Shown: piece by piece, positions 46,183 through 55,525 of the stretch
How the letters are laid out: each line of letters opens with the position of its first letter
Position numbering within the stretch: position 1 is the stretch's first letter
Position numbers and translations under genes: made by a program
Notes under the pieces: generated by a model
What the model was told of the DNA's origin: nothing
The model's input: only the letters and a program-made list of their open reading frames with translations
The model's database searches: none
DNA from: Qipengyuania spongiae
GTDB lineage: Bacteria > Pseudomonadota > Alphaproteobacteria > Sphingomonadales > Sphingomonadaceae
Direction of reading: 5' to 3'
NCBI RefSeq assembly: GCF_026168555.1
Contig: NZ_CP092471.1
Span: 1 to 64,000, forward strand
DNA: 64,000 nucleotides

Positions 46183-47111
46183 TGTGTTCTCCCGAAGGTG
46201 TGAAGTCTCTCGCGGGCGGCGTTCCACCCGTCCTCGAGAGTGTCGACGATGTCGGCCAGCGGTTCGCTGGCCGTGATCGAATGGAGCCCCTGCCCCGCGG
46301 CCCACAGGTCGCGCCACTTCTTCGCCGGATCGCCACCATAGTCGCGCGTCGCCGGGGCGCCGAGATCGGAAAGGTCGTAGCCCGCCTTTTCGAGCGAGGG
46401 CTTGAGCCAGCTCGCCGGCGTGCCGGTGATAGCCGGGCTGACCACCAGGTCTTCCGCTCGGGAATTCACCACCATTGCCTTGTATTCTGCATCGGCAAGG
46501 CTTTCCTCGGCGGCGAGGAAGCGCGTCCCCACATAAACGAGATCGGCTCCGGCGGCGACCGCGCCCGCCACCCCCGCCCCGTCGGCGATGGCCCCGCCGA
46601 CGCAGACGATCCCGTCGAAGAATTCGCGCAGCACGCTGACGAAGGCGAAGGGCGAAAGGCTGCCCGTGTGCCCCCCGGCTCCGCTCGCCACCGCGACCAG
46701 CCCGTCCGCTCCGGCAGCGGCGGCCTTGCGTCCGAGCTTCTCGTTGACGACGTCGGCGAGGACGAGCCCGCCATAGGAATGGACGACGTCGATCGCCGGC
46801 GCCGGACTCCCGAGCGCGGTGATGACGATCGGTGGTTTGTGCTTGGCGACCATCGCCAGATCGTCGGCGAGGCGGGCATTGGAGGAATGGGTGACGAGAT
46901 TGGCCGCCCACAGACCCGGCGCATCAGCTGTCTCCGCGACAATGCGTGCCATCCACGCATCGACCTCTTCGCTCGTGCGGCAATTGGGCGTCGGAAAGGC
47001 GCCGACAATGCCGGAGCGCGCGGCCGCGATCACCATGTCCGGTCCGGATACCAGGAACATCGGAGCTGCCACCACGGGCAGGCGAAGGCGTTGCAGTATC
47101 TCCCTGCCCAT
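46179..47111 (-). CDS. Nitronate monooxygenase-like FMN flavoprotein
   Basis: A 310-residue TIM-barrel protein of the NMO/2-nitropropane dioxygenase family. LRLPVVAAPMFLVSGPDMV opens the barrel; VASGAGGHTGSLSPF contains the family's active-site His region, and VCVGGAIADGAGVAGAVAAGADLVYVGTRF the FMN phosphate site. In catabolic clusters such proteins can act as enoyl reductases, so nitronate oxidation is not assured. Starts at ATG 47111 overlapping the thiolase TGA. Confidence 0.88.
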   Translation of the reverse strand: MGREILQRLRLPVVAAPMFLVSGPDMVIAAARSGIVGAFPTPNCRTSEEVDAWMARIVAETADAPGLWAANLVTHSSNARLADDLAMVAKHKPPIVITALGSPAPAIDVVHSYGGLVLADVVNEKLGRKAAAAGADGLVAVASGAGGHTGSLSPFAFVSVLREFFDGIVCVGGAIADGAGVAGAVAAGADLVYVGTRFLAAEESLADAEYKAMVVNSRAEDLVVSPAITGTPASWLKPSLEKAGYDLSDLGAPATRDYGGDPAKKWRDLWAAGQGLHSITASEPLADIVDTLEDGWNAARERLHTFGRTQ

Positions 47112-48250
47112 CAAAGCCTCTCCACGATCATCGCCGCGCCCACGCCCTGCGCACCGGTGCACACCACCATGCCGAACCGCTGGTCCGTTTCGTCGAGCAC
47201 GTCGAGCAGGGTGGATGTGAGGATCGCACCCGTGGCCCCCATCGGATGCCCCTTGGCGAGATGCCCGCCGGATACGTTCACCTTGCCGGGATCGACGGGA
47301 AAGTCGCGCAGGAACTTGGCGATAGTAACCGCGAAGGCTTCCATGAACTCGATCCGGTCAATCCGGTCGAGGCTCAGACCCGCCTGTTCGAGCGCCTTTT
47401 CCATCGCCGCGAACCCGGCGGTCAGCGAGGCGCGCGGATCGCCGCCCATCTCGGCATAGGAGACGATACGTGCACGGGCGCCCGCCGCCTCGTTCGACAG
47501 GAGAGCCAGGCCCGCACCGTCCACGATCGGCGGAGCATGGGCGACCGTATGCCGGTGCGTGGCCGGTTCGGACAGCGCGTGGGCGTATTCCTCGCCCCAG
47601 GTGGTGAAGGCGTGCGGCATTTCCGCAAGCTTGCGGAGCGAGGTCGGGCGGATGGATTCCTCGCGCGTCAGCCCCGCCACCGCGATCCGGCTCGCGTTGA
47701 AACCGGGGCGATCCTCGGCCGCCGCGGCGAGACGCTGCGAGCGTTCGGCGGCTTCGTCCATCGCTTCGCGGGAAATGTCCTCGGACCGGGCGAGGAGGTC
47801 GGCAGCGAGGCCGACCGGGATGTAACGCCGCTCGGGCGGGAAGCTCTGGTCGCTGTAATAATCCGCGCGGTCGGCCATGAAAGGAACGCGGCTCATCATC
47901 TCCACGCCCCCGGCGAGCGCCGATGCCGCCCGCCCCGCCTCGATCGCGTCGAGCGACAGGCCGATCGCGGTGAGGCCGGAAGCGCAGAAATTGTTGATCG
48001 AATGGACGACGCATGCGTCGGGCAGGTTCGCCGCCATCTTGGAGACCATCGCGACCCCTCCGCCCTGCGCACCGACCTGGCCGACGCAGCCGAGCGTGAA
48101 GCGATCGATGCTCCGCGGAGCGTGTCCGCGCTCATCCAGCGCATCGACAAGCCGCGTGACGAGCCCGTGCGGCGTCTCGCCTGCCAGCGCGCCATCGGGC
48201 TTCGCCTTGCCGCGCGGCGTGCGGACGGCGTCGTGGATGTATACGGTCAT
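47111..48250 (-). CDS. Acetyl-CoA acyltransferase (thiolase, FadA type)
   Basis: A 379-residue classical thiolase with all three active-site elements: Cys in NNFCASGLTAIG, His in GHLAKGHPMGATG and Cys in VVCTGAQGVGAAM. AVRTPRGKAKPDGAL is near the N-terminus. ATG 48250 overlaps the upstream TGA by ATGA. It should complete beta-oxidation of the operon's substrate. Confidence 0.93.
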   Translation of the reverse strand: MTVYIHDAVRTPRGKAKPDGALAGETPHGLVTRLVDALDERGHAPRSIDRFTLGCVGQVGAQGGGVAMVSKMAANLPDACVVHSINNFCASGLTAIGLSLDAIEAGRAASALAGGVEMMSRVPFMADRADYYSDQSFPPERRYIPVGLAADLLARSEDISREAMDEAAERSQRLAAAAEDRPGFNASRIAVAGLTREESIRPTSLRKLAEMPHAFTTWGEEYAHALSEPATHRHTVAHAPPIVDGAGLALLSNEAAGARARIVSYAEMGGDPRASLTAGFAAMEKALEQAGLSLDRIDRIEFMEAFAVTIAKFLRDFPVDPGKVNVSGGHLAKGHPMGATGAILTSTLLDVLDETDQRFGMVVCTGAQGVGAAMIVERL

Positions 48251-49287
48251 GCTTTTCTCCACGCGGCGGGCGGATGGAAGGCGAACAGGCCCGGCGGCGC
48301 GGCCACCACGTGCGGGATGGCGTTGATGGCGACGGCGATGGTCGCATCGGTCAGCGCACGGCTGGGCGGCTTGGCCGGATCGCTCTCCTCGATGTCGAGC
48401 GTCATGCGGATGACAGGGCGGCCATCGAGGCGGATAGTCCAGTGGCCCTGTCGATCCTCACCGTGAAGCGAAGGGTCGGCGGTCCAGAGAATCGAAAGGA
48501 GCAGTTCCGGCCCGAGATCGGTCTTCGCCGTCCAGCGCCATTCGGTCGCAGCGACATGCCCCGGCTGGATGGTGCCTGCGCCGGTCTCGATCGGGTGCTC
48601 AGCCAGCGTCAGGCGGTGGTCGGGCACGATCTCGACCAGCTTGCCGCCGAGCTCCGCCGCGAAGAAGTGGAGAACTTCGGAAAACAGCGCGCCGTAGAGA
48701 TCCGCCAGCGGCCCCTCGCGGATGTCGCGCTGGGCCGGGTCGCTGTCGAGACCCATCAGGCCGAAGACGAATTCGGGGCTTTCCATCGCCGAGGCGTCGA
48801 CGGTCTCGAACACCGATATGCGGTCGAGTTGATGGCTCATCGCGCTGGCTGCCAGAGCAATGCGTTCGACCACCAGGCCCGGGTTCACGCCGACCCCTGC
48901 GAGAGTCGCCCCACCGCGCTTCGCCGCCTCCTCCAGCCGGCTTGCGTAACCGTCACCCTGAGCCGCCGGCCAGTGAAAACCGGCGATGGAAACGACGTTC
49001 TTCCCGGATTCGAGCAGGGCCACGACATCGTCCACCAGCGCATCGTAGGGCTGTGTGATCCGCGGGCAGTGAAGGACAACATCGGCCTCCAGAGCAAGAA
49101 TGGCCGCGCGATCATTGGTGGTCTGGACACCGCAATCCGGTCGCCGTGCCAGCACGCCCGCATCCACGCCGGACTTGCTCGCTCCATAGACATAGGCACC
49201 CGCCAGCGTCAGCCCCTCGGCATCGATCACCCGGCGCAGCGCGGTTCGCCCCATGGAGCCTGTCGCCCATTGAACAACGCGCGTCAT
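48247..49287 (-). CDS. DapB-like NAD(P)-binding oxidoreductase
   Basis: A 346-residue protein with an N-terminal Rossmann fold (VVQWATGSMGRTALRRVI) like dihydrodipicolinate reductase, but a much longer C-terminal domain and no HHRxKxDAPSG motif, so it is not a lysine enzyme. FHWPAAQGDGY and GVGVNPGLVVERIAL are landmarks of a family common in actinobacterial and sphingomonad catabolic clusters. First gene of a four-gene overlapping minus-strand operon. Confidence 0.82.
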   Translation of the reverse strand: MTRVVQWATGSMGRTALRRVIDAEGLTLAGAYVYGASKSGVDAGVLARRPDCGVQTTNDRAAILALEADVVLHCPRITQPYDALVDDVVALLESGKNVVSIAGFHWPAAQGDGYASRLEEAAKRGGATLAGVGVNPGLVVERIALAASAMSHQLDRISVFETVDASAMESPEFVFGLMGLDSDPAQRDIREGPLADLYGALFSEVLHFFAAELGGKLVEIVPDHRLTLAEHPIETGAGTIQPGHVAATEWRWTAKTDLGPELLLSILWTADPSLHGEDRQGHWTIRLDGRPVIRMTLDIEESDPAKPPSRALTDATIAVAINAIPHVVAAPPGLFAFHPPAAWRKA

Positions 49288-49377
49288 TGCTCGCTCCCCC
49301 TGTTTGATTGACGTCGTAACCATTCTCATCAATGATGTCAGTATATTTATGAAAGCTTATCTGGGGAGGAGAGAGCG
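49288..49377. promoter_or_regulatory. Divergent promoter region with palindrome
   Basis: The 90-bp gap between two divergent catabolic operons is unusually AT-rich and contains a perfect 5-1-5 palindrome CATCA-A-TGATG at 49327-49337, a plausible operator. TTGACG near 49311 resembles a -35 element. GGGGAGGAGAGAGCG just before ATG 49378 is the ribosome binding site of the plus-strand gene. Confidence 0.5.
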
Positions 49378-51066
49378 ATGTTCCTGACGCCGGCCGAGAA
49401 AGTGCGCGATTACGAAAACCGGGGCTGGTGGAAGGGCGAAAGCGTAGACGCCATGACCCGCCGCGCGGTGGCGTCGGGCGGGGATGCGGATGCGCTGGTC
49501 GATCCCTTCAACCGCGACAGCCTGGATGGACGGGATCCCGAGCGGCTGAGCTGGTCGGAACTCGACGAGCGGGTCGACCGCCTTGCAGCCGCGCTGCTGG
49601 CGGACGGGCTGACAAAGGACGACATCGTCCTTGCGCAGCTTCCCAACACGGTCGATGCGGTGCTGCTGTTCCTCGCCTGTGCGCGGACGGGCGCGATCCT
49701 GTCACCCGTCGCCATGCCCTATCGCCGGCACGAACTCGAATACATCGTCGACCAGGTGAGGCCGCGCTTCATCGTTACGGTCGCCAGCTTCGCCGGGTTC
49801 GACCATGCCGCTCTCGCTCGCACGCTCGCCGAAAGGGAGGGCCGCATGGAGGTGCTTATCTTCGGCGATGGCGAAAGGGACTTGCGCGCAAAGGCTGCCA
49901 AAACCGATCCCGAGCGGACCCGCACCCATGTGGAAGCGAACCCGGTTGCGGGCGGCGAGGTGCTGACGATCTGCTGGACCAGTGGGACCGAGTCGCGCCC
50001 CAAGGGCGTTCCGCGCGATCACAATCACTGGGTCCTCAACGCCGAGGTCGTCGCCGACGGCACGGGCGCGAAGGCGGGCGACGTTCTTCTCAACCCCTTC
50101 CCGCTGGTGAATATCGGATCGATCGGCGGGCTGGTGATGCCGTGGCTGATGCTGGGAACCAAGCTCGTGCTCCACCATCCCTTCGATCTGGGCGTATTCC
50201 TGCGCCAGATCGAGCAGGAGCGGGTGAGCTACACGATCGCTCCGCCCGCCGTGCTGACCGCATTGCTGAAACAGCCGCAGATCCTTGAGGCGGTCGATAT
50301 TTCCTCGCTTCACACCGTTTCCTCGGGCTCCGCGCCCCTGTCGCCCTGGCTGATCGAGGGCTGGGCCAAAAAGGGGATCGAGATTACCAACGTGTTCGGA
50401 TCGAACGAGGGCGCCGGCCTTTTCTCGAGCGCGGCGAGCGTGCCCGACTACGCCAGCCGCGCACGCTACTTCCCGCGTTTCGGGGCCGAGGGGCAGAGTT
50501 GGGAGGCGCGCAGCCACGAGGTCTCAAGCTCGCGCCTGGTCGATCCCGAAACGGAAGAAGAGATTGCGACGCCCGGCCGCGCGGGAGAATTGCGGCTCGG
50601 CGGGGCAAGCATATTCGCCTGCTACTGGCAGTCGCCCGAACTGACCGAAGCCGCGTTCGACGATCAGGGGCACTACCGCACCGGCGACCTGTTCGAGATC
50701 GCCGAGGAGGACGAGCGCTTCTATCGCTTCATCGGCCGGTCGAAGGAGATCATCGTGCGAGGCGGCATCAACATCTCGCCCGCCGAGATCGACGATTTGC
50801 TGACAGGATTTCCGATGGCGGTCGAAGCCGCGACCGTGGGCATCCCCGACGATCGGCTCGGCGAGCGGATCGCGGTGGCGGTCGTTCCGGTCGAGGGCGC
50901 GGAACCGAAGCTGGAGGACGTCATCGCTTTCCTCGCCGAGCGCGACGTGGCGATCTACAAACGGCCCGAAAGGCTGGTGCTGATGGACAAGCTGCCGCGC
51001 AATCCGATGAACAAGATCATGCGCAACGAATTGCGCGCTATGGTCCTCGGGAAACTGGCGGAATAA
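49378..51066 (+). CDS. AMP-forming acyl-CoA synthetase
   Basis: A 562-residue class I adenylate-forming ligase. CWTSGTESRPKGVPRDHN is the nucleotide loop, NVFGSNEGAG and YRTGDLFEI follow, and the C-terminal lysine lies in KLPRNPMNKIMR. Substrate unknown; the divergent position opposite a thiolase operon suggests it activates the same compound for beta-oxidation. Confidence 0.92.
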   Translation: MFLTPAEKVRDYENRGWWKGESVDAMTRRAVASGGDADALVDPFNRDSLDGRDPERLSWSELDERVDRLAAALLADGLTKDDIVLAQLPNTVDAVLLFLACARTGAILSPVAMPYRRHELEYIVDQVRPRFIVTVASFAGFDHAALARTLAEREGRMEVLIFGDGERDLRAKAAKTDPERTRTHVEANPVAGGEVLTICWTSGTESRPKGVPRDHNHWVLNAEVVADGTGAKAGDVLLNPFPLVNIGSIGGLVMPWLMLGTKLVLHHPFDLGVFLRQIEQERVSYTIAPPAVLTALLKQPQILEAVDISSLHTVSSGSAPLSPWLIEGWAKKGIEITNVFGSNEGAGLFSSAASVPDYASRARYFPRFGAEGQSWEARSHEVSSSRLVDPETEEEIATPGRAGELRLGGASIFACYWQSPELTEAAFDDQGHYRTGDLFEIAEEDERFYRFIGRSKEIIVRGGINISPAEIDDLLTGFPMAVEAATVGIPDDRLGERIAVAVVPVEGAEPKLEDVIAFLAERDVAIYKRPERLVLMDKLPRNPMNKIMRNELRAMVLGKLAE

Positions 51067-51073
51067 AGCGCGC

Positions 51074-52576
51074 TCAGGCGGCCAGCGCCTCGCGCTTGCG
51101 CGCCTTGGCCGCCTCCAGTGTCTCGCTGTCCACCCAGGTCGCATGGGTCCCGCTCGACAGTTTGTGCGGCAGGGCGATGCGGCAGACCGGACCGTCCGCG
51201 AACTTCTTGCAGTCGATGAGGACGCATTCCGACGTGCCCTGGTTCTCGTCGATGATGAAGCTCACCAGATAGCCGTCGTCCTCGTCCACCGCGCCGATGC
51301 GCGGGGCGAAGGGTGCTTCGGACGCATAGCGGCCCGGCTCCAGCTTCAGCTCGATCGCCTCCCCGGTTTCGAGGTCGTGCTTCACGAAGCCTTCGAACAG
51401 GAACCAGCCCGGCTTGGCGACCGTGGAATAGGCGTAACGATATTTCCGCCCGGCATATTTCTGATTGATCATACCGAATTCGACCGTGCGATCGTCCAGC
51501 CGTTCCTCGTGCGTGGTCCCGTCGACGAGGTTGAACCGCCAGCGGTGAAGCCTGGTGCCGAGCGAATGCCCGTCGAGGAAGGCCATCAGGTGCGCGTGCT
51601 CGCCATGCTCCTCGAAACCTTCGGGCCGCGGGGTGGGGTTTTCTTGGAAATAGCCGTCGAGGACGACCTCGTCGCCTTCCTCGTAGGCGTTGAGCCAGTG
51701 AAGCACATAGGTGGGCTCGCCTTCGAACCAGCGAATGTCCTCCGGCTTGCCATGGCGCGGGATGAGCGCGAAGCGCGAGGGTAATCCCTTGTGCAGGCGG
51801 ACCGCGTGGAGATTGCGGTGCTTCATCAGCTCCGCATCCCAGAAGACCGGCAGATCGTTGAGGATCGACCAGTTCTCCGAAAAGGTCATGTCATGCGGCA
51901 GGCGCGGCCCCGGCAGCTCGACCGGAATGTAGGTCTGGAGCTTCCCGTCGGCATCGACGACGCCGTAATGCATGTAGGGCGCGTGCTTGCTGTAGTTGAA
52001 GAACATAAGCTCGCCCGTCGCCTCGTCCACCTTGGGATGGGCCGAAATCCCGTCGATCGGCACCCAGGGCGCGATCCCTTCGTTCTCCAGCGTCACGGGG
52101 TCGAGGACGTAGCCCTCCCCGCATTGGTAGAAGGTCGCGATCGCCTTGCCCGCATGGACGATGATATCGGTGGAGGCGGAATCCTTGATATCGCCCTTGG
52201 CGCCGAAGCCCGGACGCTTGGAAACCCCCGGGCCGTCGGCCAGCCCGCCCCAGAGCGCCCCGCCCTCGATCTGCTCCGCCTCGAAACAGCGCGTGCGCAC
52301 GAAGCGGTTGCGATAGGTCGCGCGGCCTTCGGAAAAGGCGATCTGGTGGATCATACCGTCGCCGTCGAACGGATGGTGCCGGCCGATCGGCTGATGGACG
52401 GGATTCTCGGTATTGCGTAGATAGATGCCGTCGATATCGGCAGGGATCTCACCTTCCAGTACTTCGAGATCGAAGGCGTTCACCTCCTCGTGCTGCGGCG
52501 TCCAGGCTCCGGAAATATAGGGATGATTTGACGGGCGCAGGGTGGTCTTGACCGGGGGCAGCTTCTCGACGCGCAT
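51074..52576 (-). CDS. Carotenoid / lignostilbene cleavage oxygenase family protein
   Basis: A 500-residue non-haem iron oxygenase that cleaves a conjugated double bond. The four iron-binding His are visible in GISAHPKV, RLPHDMTFSEN, YVLHWLNAYE and SSGTHATW, on a seven-bladed propeller. Sphingomonad relatives cleave stilbenes or apocarotenoids. With a feruloyl-CoA-synthase-like ligase nearby, aromatic or terpenoid breakdown is plausible. Convergent with the ligase gene. Confidence 0.92.
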   Translation of the reverse strand: MRVEKLPPVKTTLRPSNHPYISGAWTPQHEEVNAFDLEVLEGEIPADIDGIYLRNTENPVHQPIGRHHPFDGDGMIHQIAFSEGRATYRNRFVRTRCFEAEQIEGGALWGGLADGPGVSKRPGFGAKGDIKDSASTDIIVHAGKAIATFYQCGEGYVLDPVTLENEGIAPWVPIDGISAHPKVDEATGELMFFNYSKHAPYMHYGVVDADGKLQTYIPVELPGPRLPHDMTFSENWSILNDLPVFWDAELMKHRNLHAVRLHKGLPSRFALIPRHGKPEDIRWFEGEPTYVLHWLNAYEEGDEVVLDGYFQENPTPRPEGFEEHGEHAHLMAFLDGHSLGTRLHRWRFNLVDGTTHEERLDDRTVEFGMINQKYAGRKYRYAYSTVAKPGWFLFEGFVKHDLETGEAIELKLEPGRYASEAPFAPRIGAVDEDDGYLVSFIIDENQGTSECVLIDCKKFADGPVCRIALPHKLSSGTHATWVDSETLEAAKARKREALAA

Positions 52577-52737
52577 TGCAACTCGCTTCCACAGATTCGT
52601 ACTTGGTCGGCCCGGAGGAATAGCGCCAATTGGTATTGTTTTGCAAGTAGAGTCTCGACGCAGGCAAATAGCGCTTGACCAATGCGCTGCGGAAAGTCAC
52701 CCAGTGCTTGCATAAATATACCAATGGAGGATGCCCG

Positions 52738-53244
52738 ATGGCCATGAACCTGATCCTTTCCATGATCGCGCTCGCGGCTCCGGTCCCCGCGCAGGCTTCC
52801 GCCGAAGCCCAAGCGTCACCGCCAACCGCAAACGAGCAGGAGAGTGCAATGGAAGACCGGTCCGCCCACAATATCGCGGTCGTGAAGAACATGATCGCCG
52901 CATGGGAAGCGCGAGATGCCGAGGCGATCACGAACATGTTCACCGAGGACGGCGTGCTCCATTCGGTGATGATCGATCCGATCGTTGGCCGCGACGCAAT
53001 CCGGCCGCGCATGGAGTTCCTGGTCGACAATGCCAGCCACATGCACCTCAATGTCCGCAACTGGGCGGTCACGGGCGATACTGTCTTCATCGAGCGGCAG
53101 GATGAATTCACCTTCAAGGGCCACGAGGGCAAGGTCCCCGTGGTCGGCGTGCTCGTGGTAGAAGGCGACAAGATCAAGGAATGGCGCGAATACTACGATC
53201 GCGCCGAACTGCTGGAAGCCATGGGAGTCGAAGGCGATTTCTGA
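52738..53244 (+). CDS. Exported limonene-epoxide-hydrolase-like protein
   Basis: A 168-residue protein with a signal peptide-like start (MAMNLILSMIALAAPVPAQASA) and then a limonene-1,2-epoxide-hydrolase fold. FIERQDEFTF carries the Arg-x-Asp pair and IKEWREYYDRAEL the last catalytic Asp region. GGAGG 8 bases before ATG 52738 fixes the start. A periplasmic epoxide hydrolase would be unusual for this family. Its last bases overlap the probable true start of the transporter gene. Confidence 0.82.
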   Translation: MAMNLILSMIALAAPVPAQASAEAQASPPTANEQESAMEDRSAHNIAVVKNMIAAWEARDAEAITNMFTEDGVLHSVMIDPIVGRDAIRPRMEFLVDNASHMHLNVRNWAVTGDTVFIERQDEFTFKGHEGKVPVVGVLVVEGDKIKEWREYYDRAELLEAMGVEGDF

Positions 53245-53347
53245 CATTGCGGCGCCGGCGGCGATCCGGACCGGTCGGACGCCGCTGAAGGCCTGGCTGA
53301 CTCTGGCGGCACTGTTCGTCGCCTATATCTGCAGCTTCATCGATCGG

Positions 53348-54550
53348 ATGATCGTCGGTCTGCTGGTCGATCAGATCAAGGCCGATCTCGACATCACCGA
53401 CACACAGATCAGCCTTATTCAGGGGCTGAGCTTCGCGATCTTCTTCACGCTCGCATCGATCCCGATCGGGCGGTTGATCGACCGGGTGCACCGCACGCGA
53501 GCAGTCGCCGCGGGCATCGCGGCATGGAGCGCGGCGACGGTTGCTTGCGGTCAGGCGACGAGCTTCATGGGGCTGTTCGTCGCACGCATGGGCGTGGGCG
53601 TGGGCGAGGCGGTGCTTTCCCCCGCCGCCTATTCGATCATCGCGGACAGTTTCCCGCGGCGGCGCCTGGGGCTCGCCATGGGCTTGTTTGGGCTTGGCAG
53701 CGCAACGGGCGCGGGCCTCGCCTTCATGATCGGGGGCGGCGTCGTCGCGCTGGTGGCGCAGGCGGAAACGATGAACCTGCCGATCTTCGGAGCGGTAAGG
53801 CCGTGGCAGTTCGCCTTCATCGTAGCAGGTCTTCCCGGCCTGCTCATCGCTCTTGCCTTCCTGTTCATCCCCGATCCCGGCCAGGCCGATCGCGCGGCCA
53901 CAGGTGCCACCAGCGCCATGCCTTGGGCGAATGTCCGGGCCGAGCTGCGCCAGCGTTCCGGCTTCTACTGGTCGGTCTTCGGCGGCGTTGCGGCCGTCAA
54001 TCTCTCAGTTCTGGGAACGGTCAACTGGTTGCCAGCCATGTATATGCGCGGGTTCGGGACGGAGCTTTCGACCACCGGCTACATTGCGGGCGCCCTGCTG
54101 ATCGCAGGGGGGCTGCTCGGCATGGTCGGTGGCGGTGCGATCATGGACCGCGTAGGCGGCGGCGTGCCGGCCGCGCGGATGCGCTTCTGCGCATGGGCGG
54201 TCGGTATCGCGATGATTCCGGCAGTGGCCTTTCCGCTGGTGCCCAACATCTGGATGGCGGGCTTGCTGTTCGTGGCCTTCTTTACCGCTGCGGCCGCAGT
54301 GGTCAGCGCGGCGCCCAGCGTTCTGCAGGAGATGGCGCCCGACGGAATGCGCGCGACCATCGCGGCGGTCTATGTCTTCGTCATCAACGCGATCGGCATC
54401 GGGCTCGGCCCCAGCGTGACTGCCGGGCTGGCCGATGTTCTCTTCCCCGGCGGAGACGGCATTCGCAGCGCGATGGCGATCGTGGCACCGTTCGGATATG
54501 CAATCGGCGCGGCACTATTCTTCAACGCCGCGAAGCATGCTAGACGCTGA
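53348..54550 (+). CDS. MFS transporter (spinster-like), start codon unclear
   Basis: Major facilitator of 400 residues from the first ATG (53348), with 11-12 membrane helices. RLIDRVHRTRAVAAGIAAWS and ARMGVGVGEAVLSPAAYSII are MFS signatures. The first helix is cut by this ATG: the same frame continues upstream as AWLTLAALFVAYICSFIDR, the expected helix 1, and stays open back to 53162, but contains no ATG, GTG or TTG. ATT at 53237 or 53246 are the nearest possible starts. Likely imports the island's substrate. Confidence 0.85.
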   Translation: MIVGLLVDQIKADLDITDTQISLIQGLSFAIFFTLASIPIGRLIDRVHRTRAVAAGIAAWSAATVACGQATSFMGLFVARMGVGVGEAVLSPAAYSIIADSFPRRRLGLAMGLFGLGSATGAGLAFMIGGGVVALVAQAETMNLPIFGAVRPWQFAFIVAGLPGLLIALAFLFIPDPGQADRAATGATSAMPWANVRAELRQRSGFYWSVFGGVAAVNLSVLGTVNWLPAMYMRGFGTELSTTGYIAGALLIAGGLLGMVGGGAIMDRVGGGVPAARMRFCAWAVGIAMIPAVAFPLVPNIWMAGLLFVAFFTAAAAVVSAAPSVLQEMAPDGMRATIAAVYVFVINAIGIGLGPSVTAGLADVLFPGGDGIRSAMAIVAPFGYAIGAALFFNAAKHARR

Positions 54551-54556
54551 GCCCAT

Positions 54557-55483
54557 ATGAATGCCCCTGCCCGAATTCGCACATGCTCCATCTGGCGCAG
54601 CCTTGAAGTCGTCGGTGACACGCCGACCCTGCTGGTTATCGAGGCGAGCTGGCTGGGAGAGCGCCGCTTCGACGGCTTCCGTCAGCGCACCGGCCTGCTG
54701 AAGGCGCTGCTGAGCGACCGGCTGAAGAAGCTGGTGGCGGCGGGCCTGTTCGAGAAGCGCCGCTATTGCGATGCGCCGCCGCGTTACGAATATGTGCTGA
54801 CCGACAAGGGCCGCGATGTCTACTGGACCTCGCTGATGATGTTGCGCTGGGAAACCGGCTGGGCGAAATCCGGCAACATCGCGGTCGAACTGACGCACAC
54901 GAAATGCGGCAATATCTTCCGCCCCGAACCCGCCTGCGGCAGTTGCGGGGAAACGGTCGATGCCTTCCAGGTCGACTGGCGTGAAGGACCAGGCGTGGGC
55001 CTGATGGCGCCGATCTACAGCCGCCGCCGCCAGCAGCGCCACTCGCCCGAAACCGCGACCTCGCTGATGGACGAGGCAGCGCAGCTGATGGGGGATCGCT
55101 GGGCAAGCCTCATCATGCGGTCGATCTTCACCAATCTGAACCGGTTCGACGAGATCCGGCAGGATACGGCGATCGCCACCAACATATTGTCCGAACGTTT
55201 GAAATGGCTCGAATCGATCGGAGTGATTCGCCAGCGGCCCGATCCCGATTCGCCCGCTCACGCGCAGTACCGGCTGACCCGCAAGGGCGTGGAATATTAC
55301 CCGGTACTGCTTATGCTGATGATCTGGGGCGACCGCTACTACGCCTCGCCCGAAGGCGCGCCGGTAGTCCTGTTCCACAAGACTTGCGGCAAGCCGCTCG
55401 ATCCCAAGGTGGTCTGCTCGGAATGCCGCGAGCCGATCGTGCCTGCCGATGTTGAATTCAGCATCCGCAGCAAACCGGCCTGA
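54557..55483 (+). CDS. Tandem HxlR winged-helix regulator with two zinc-knuckle-like motifs
   Basis: A 308-residue protein containing two HxlR domains in one chain. Each wing-helix (GLLKALLSDRLKKLVAAGLF and IATNILSERLKWLESIGVI) is followed by a Cys-rich motif: CGNIFRPEPACGSC starting at C117 and CGKPLDPKVVCSEC starting at C277. A covalent dimer with metal or redox sensing is suggested. It sits between the transporter and SDR genes and probably controls them. Confidence 0.88.
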   Translation: MNAPARIRTCSIWRSLEVVGDTPTLLVIEASWLGERRFDGFRQRTGLLKALLSDRLKKLVAAGLFEKRRYCDAPPRYEYVLTDKGRDVYWTSLMMLRWETGWAKSGNIAVELTHTKCGNIFRPEPACGSCGETVDAFQVDWREGPGVGLMAPIYSRRRQQRHSPETATSLMDEAAQLMGDRWASLIMRSIFTNLNRFDEIRQDTAIATNILSERLKWLESIGVIRQRPDPDSPAHAQYRLTRKGVEYYPVLLMLMIWGDRYYASPEGAPVVLFHKTCGKPLDPKVVCSECREPIVPADVEFSIRSKPA

Positions 55484-55525
55484 TTGTACTTTCATTAACG
55501 AACCAACCCGGCTAGCCTTTGGGGC

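Noticed and set aside
48247..49287. Second dapB
   Set aside because: Shares only the Rossmann start; lacks the DapB catalytic block and is about 100 residues too long.
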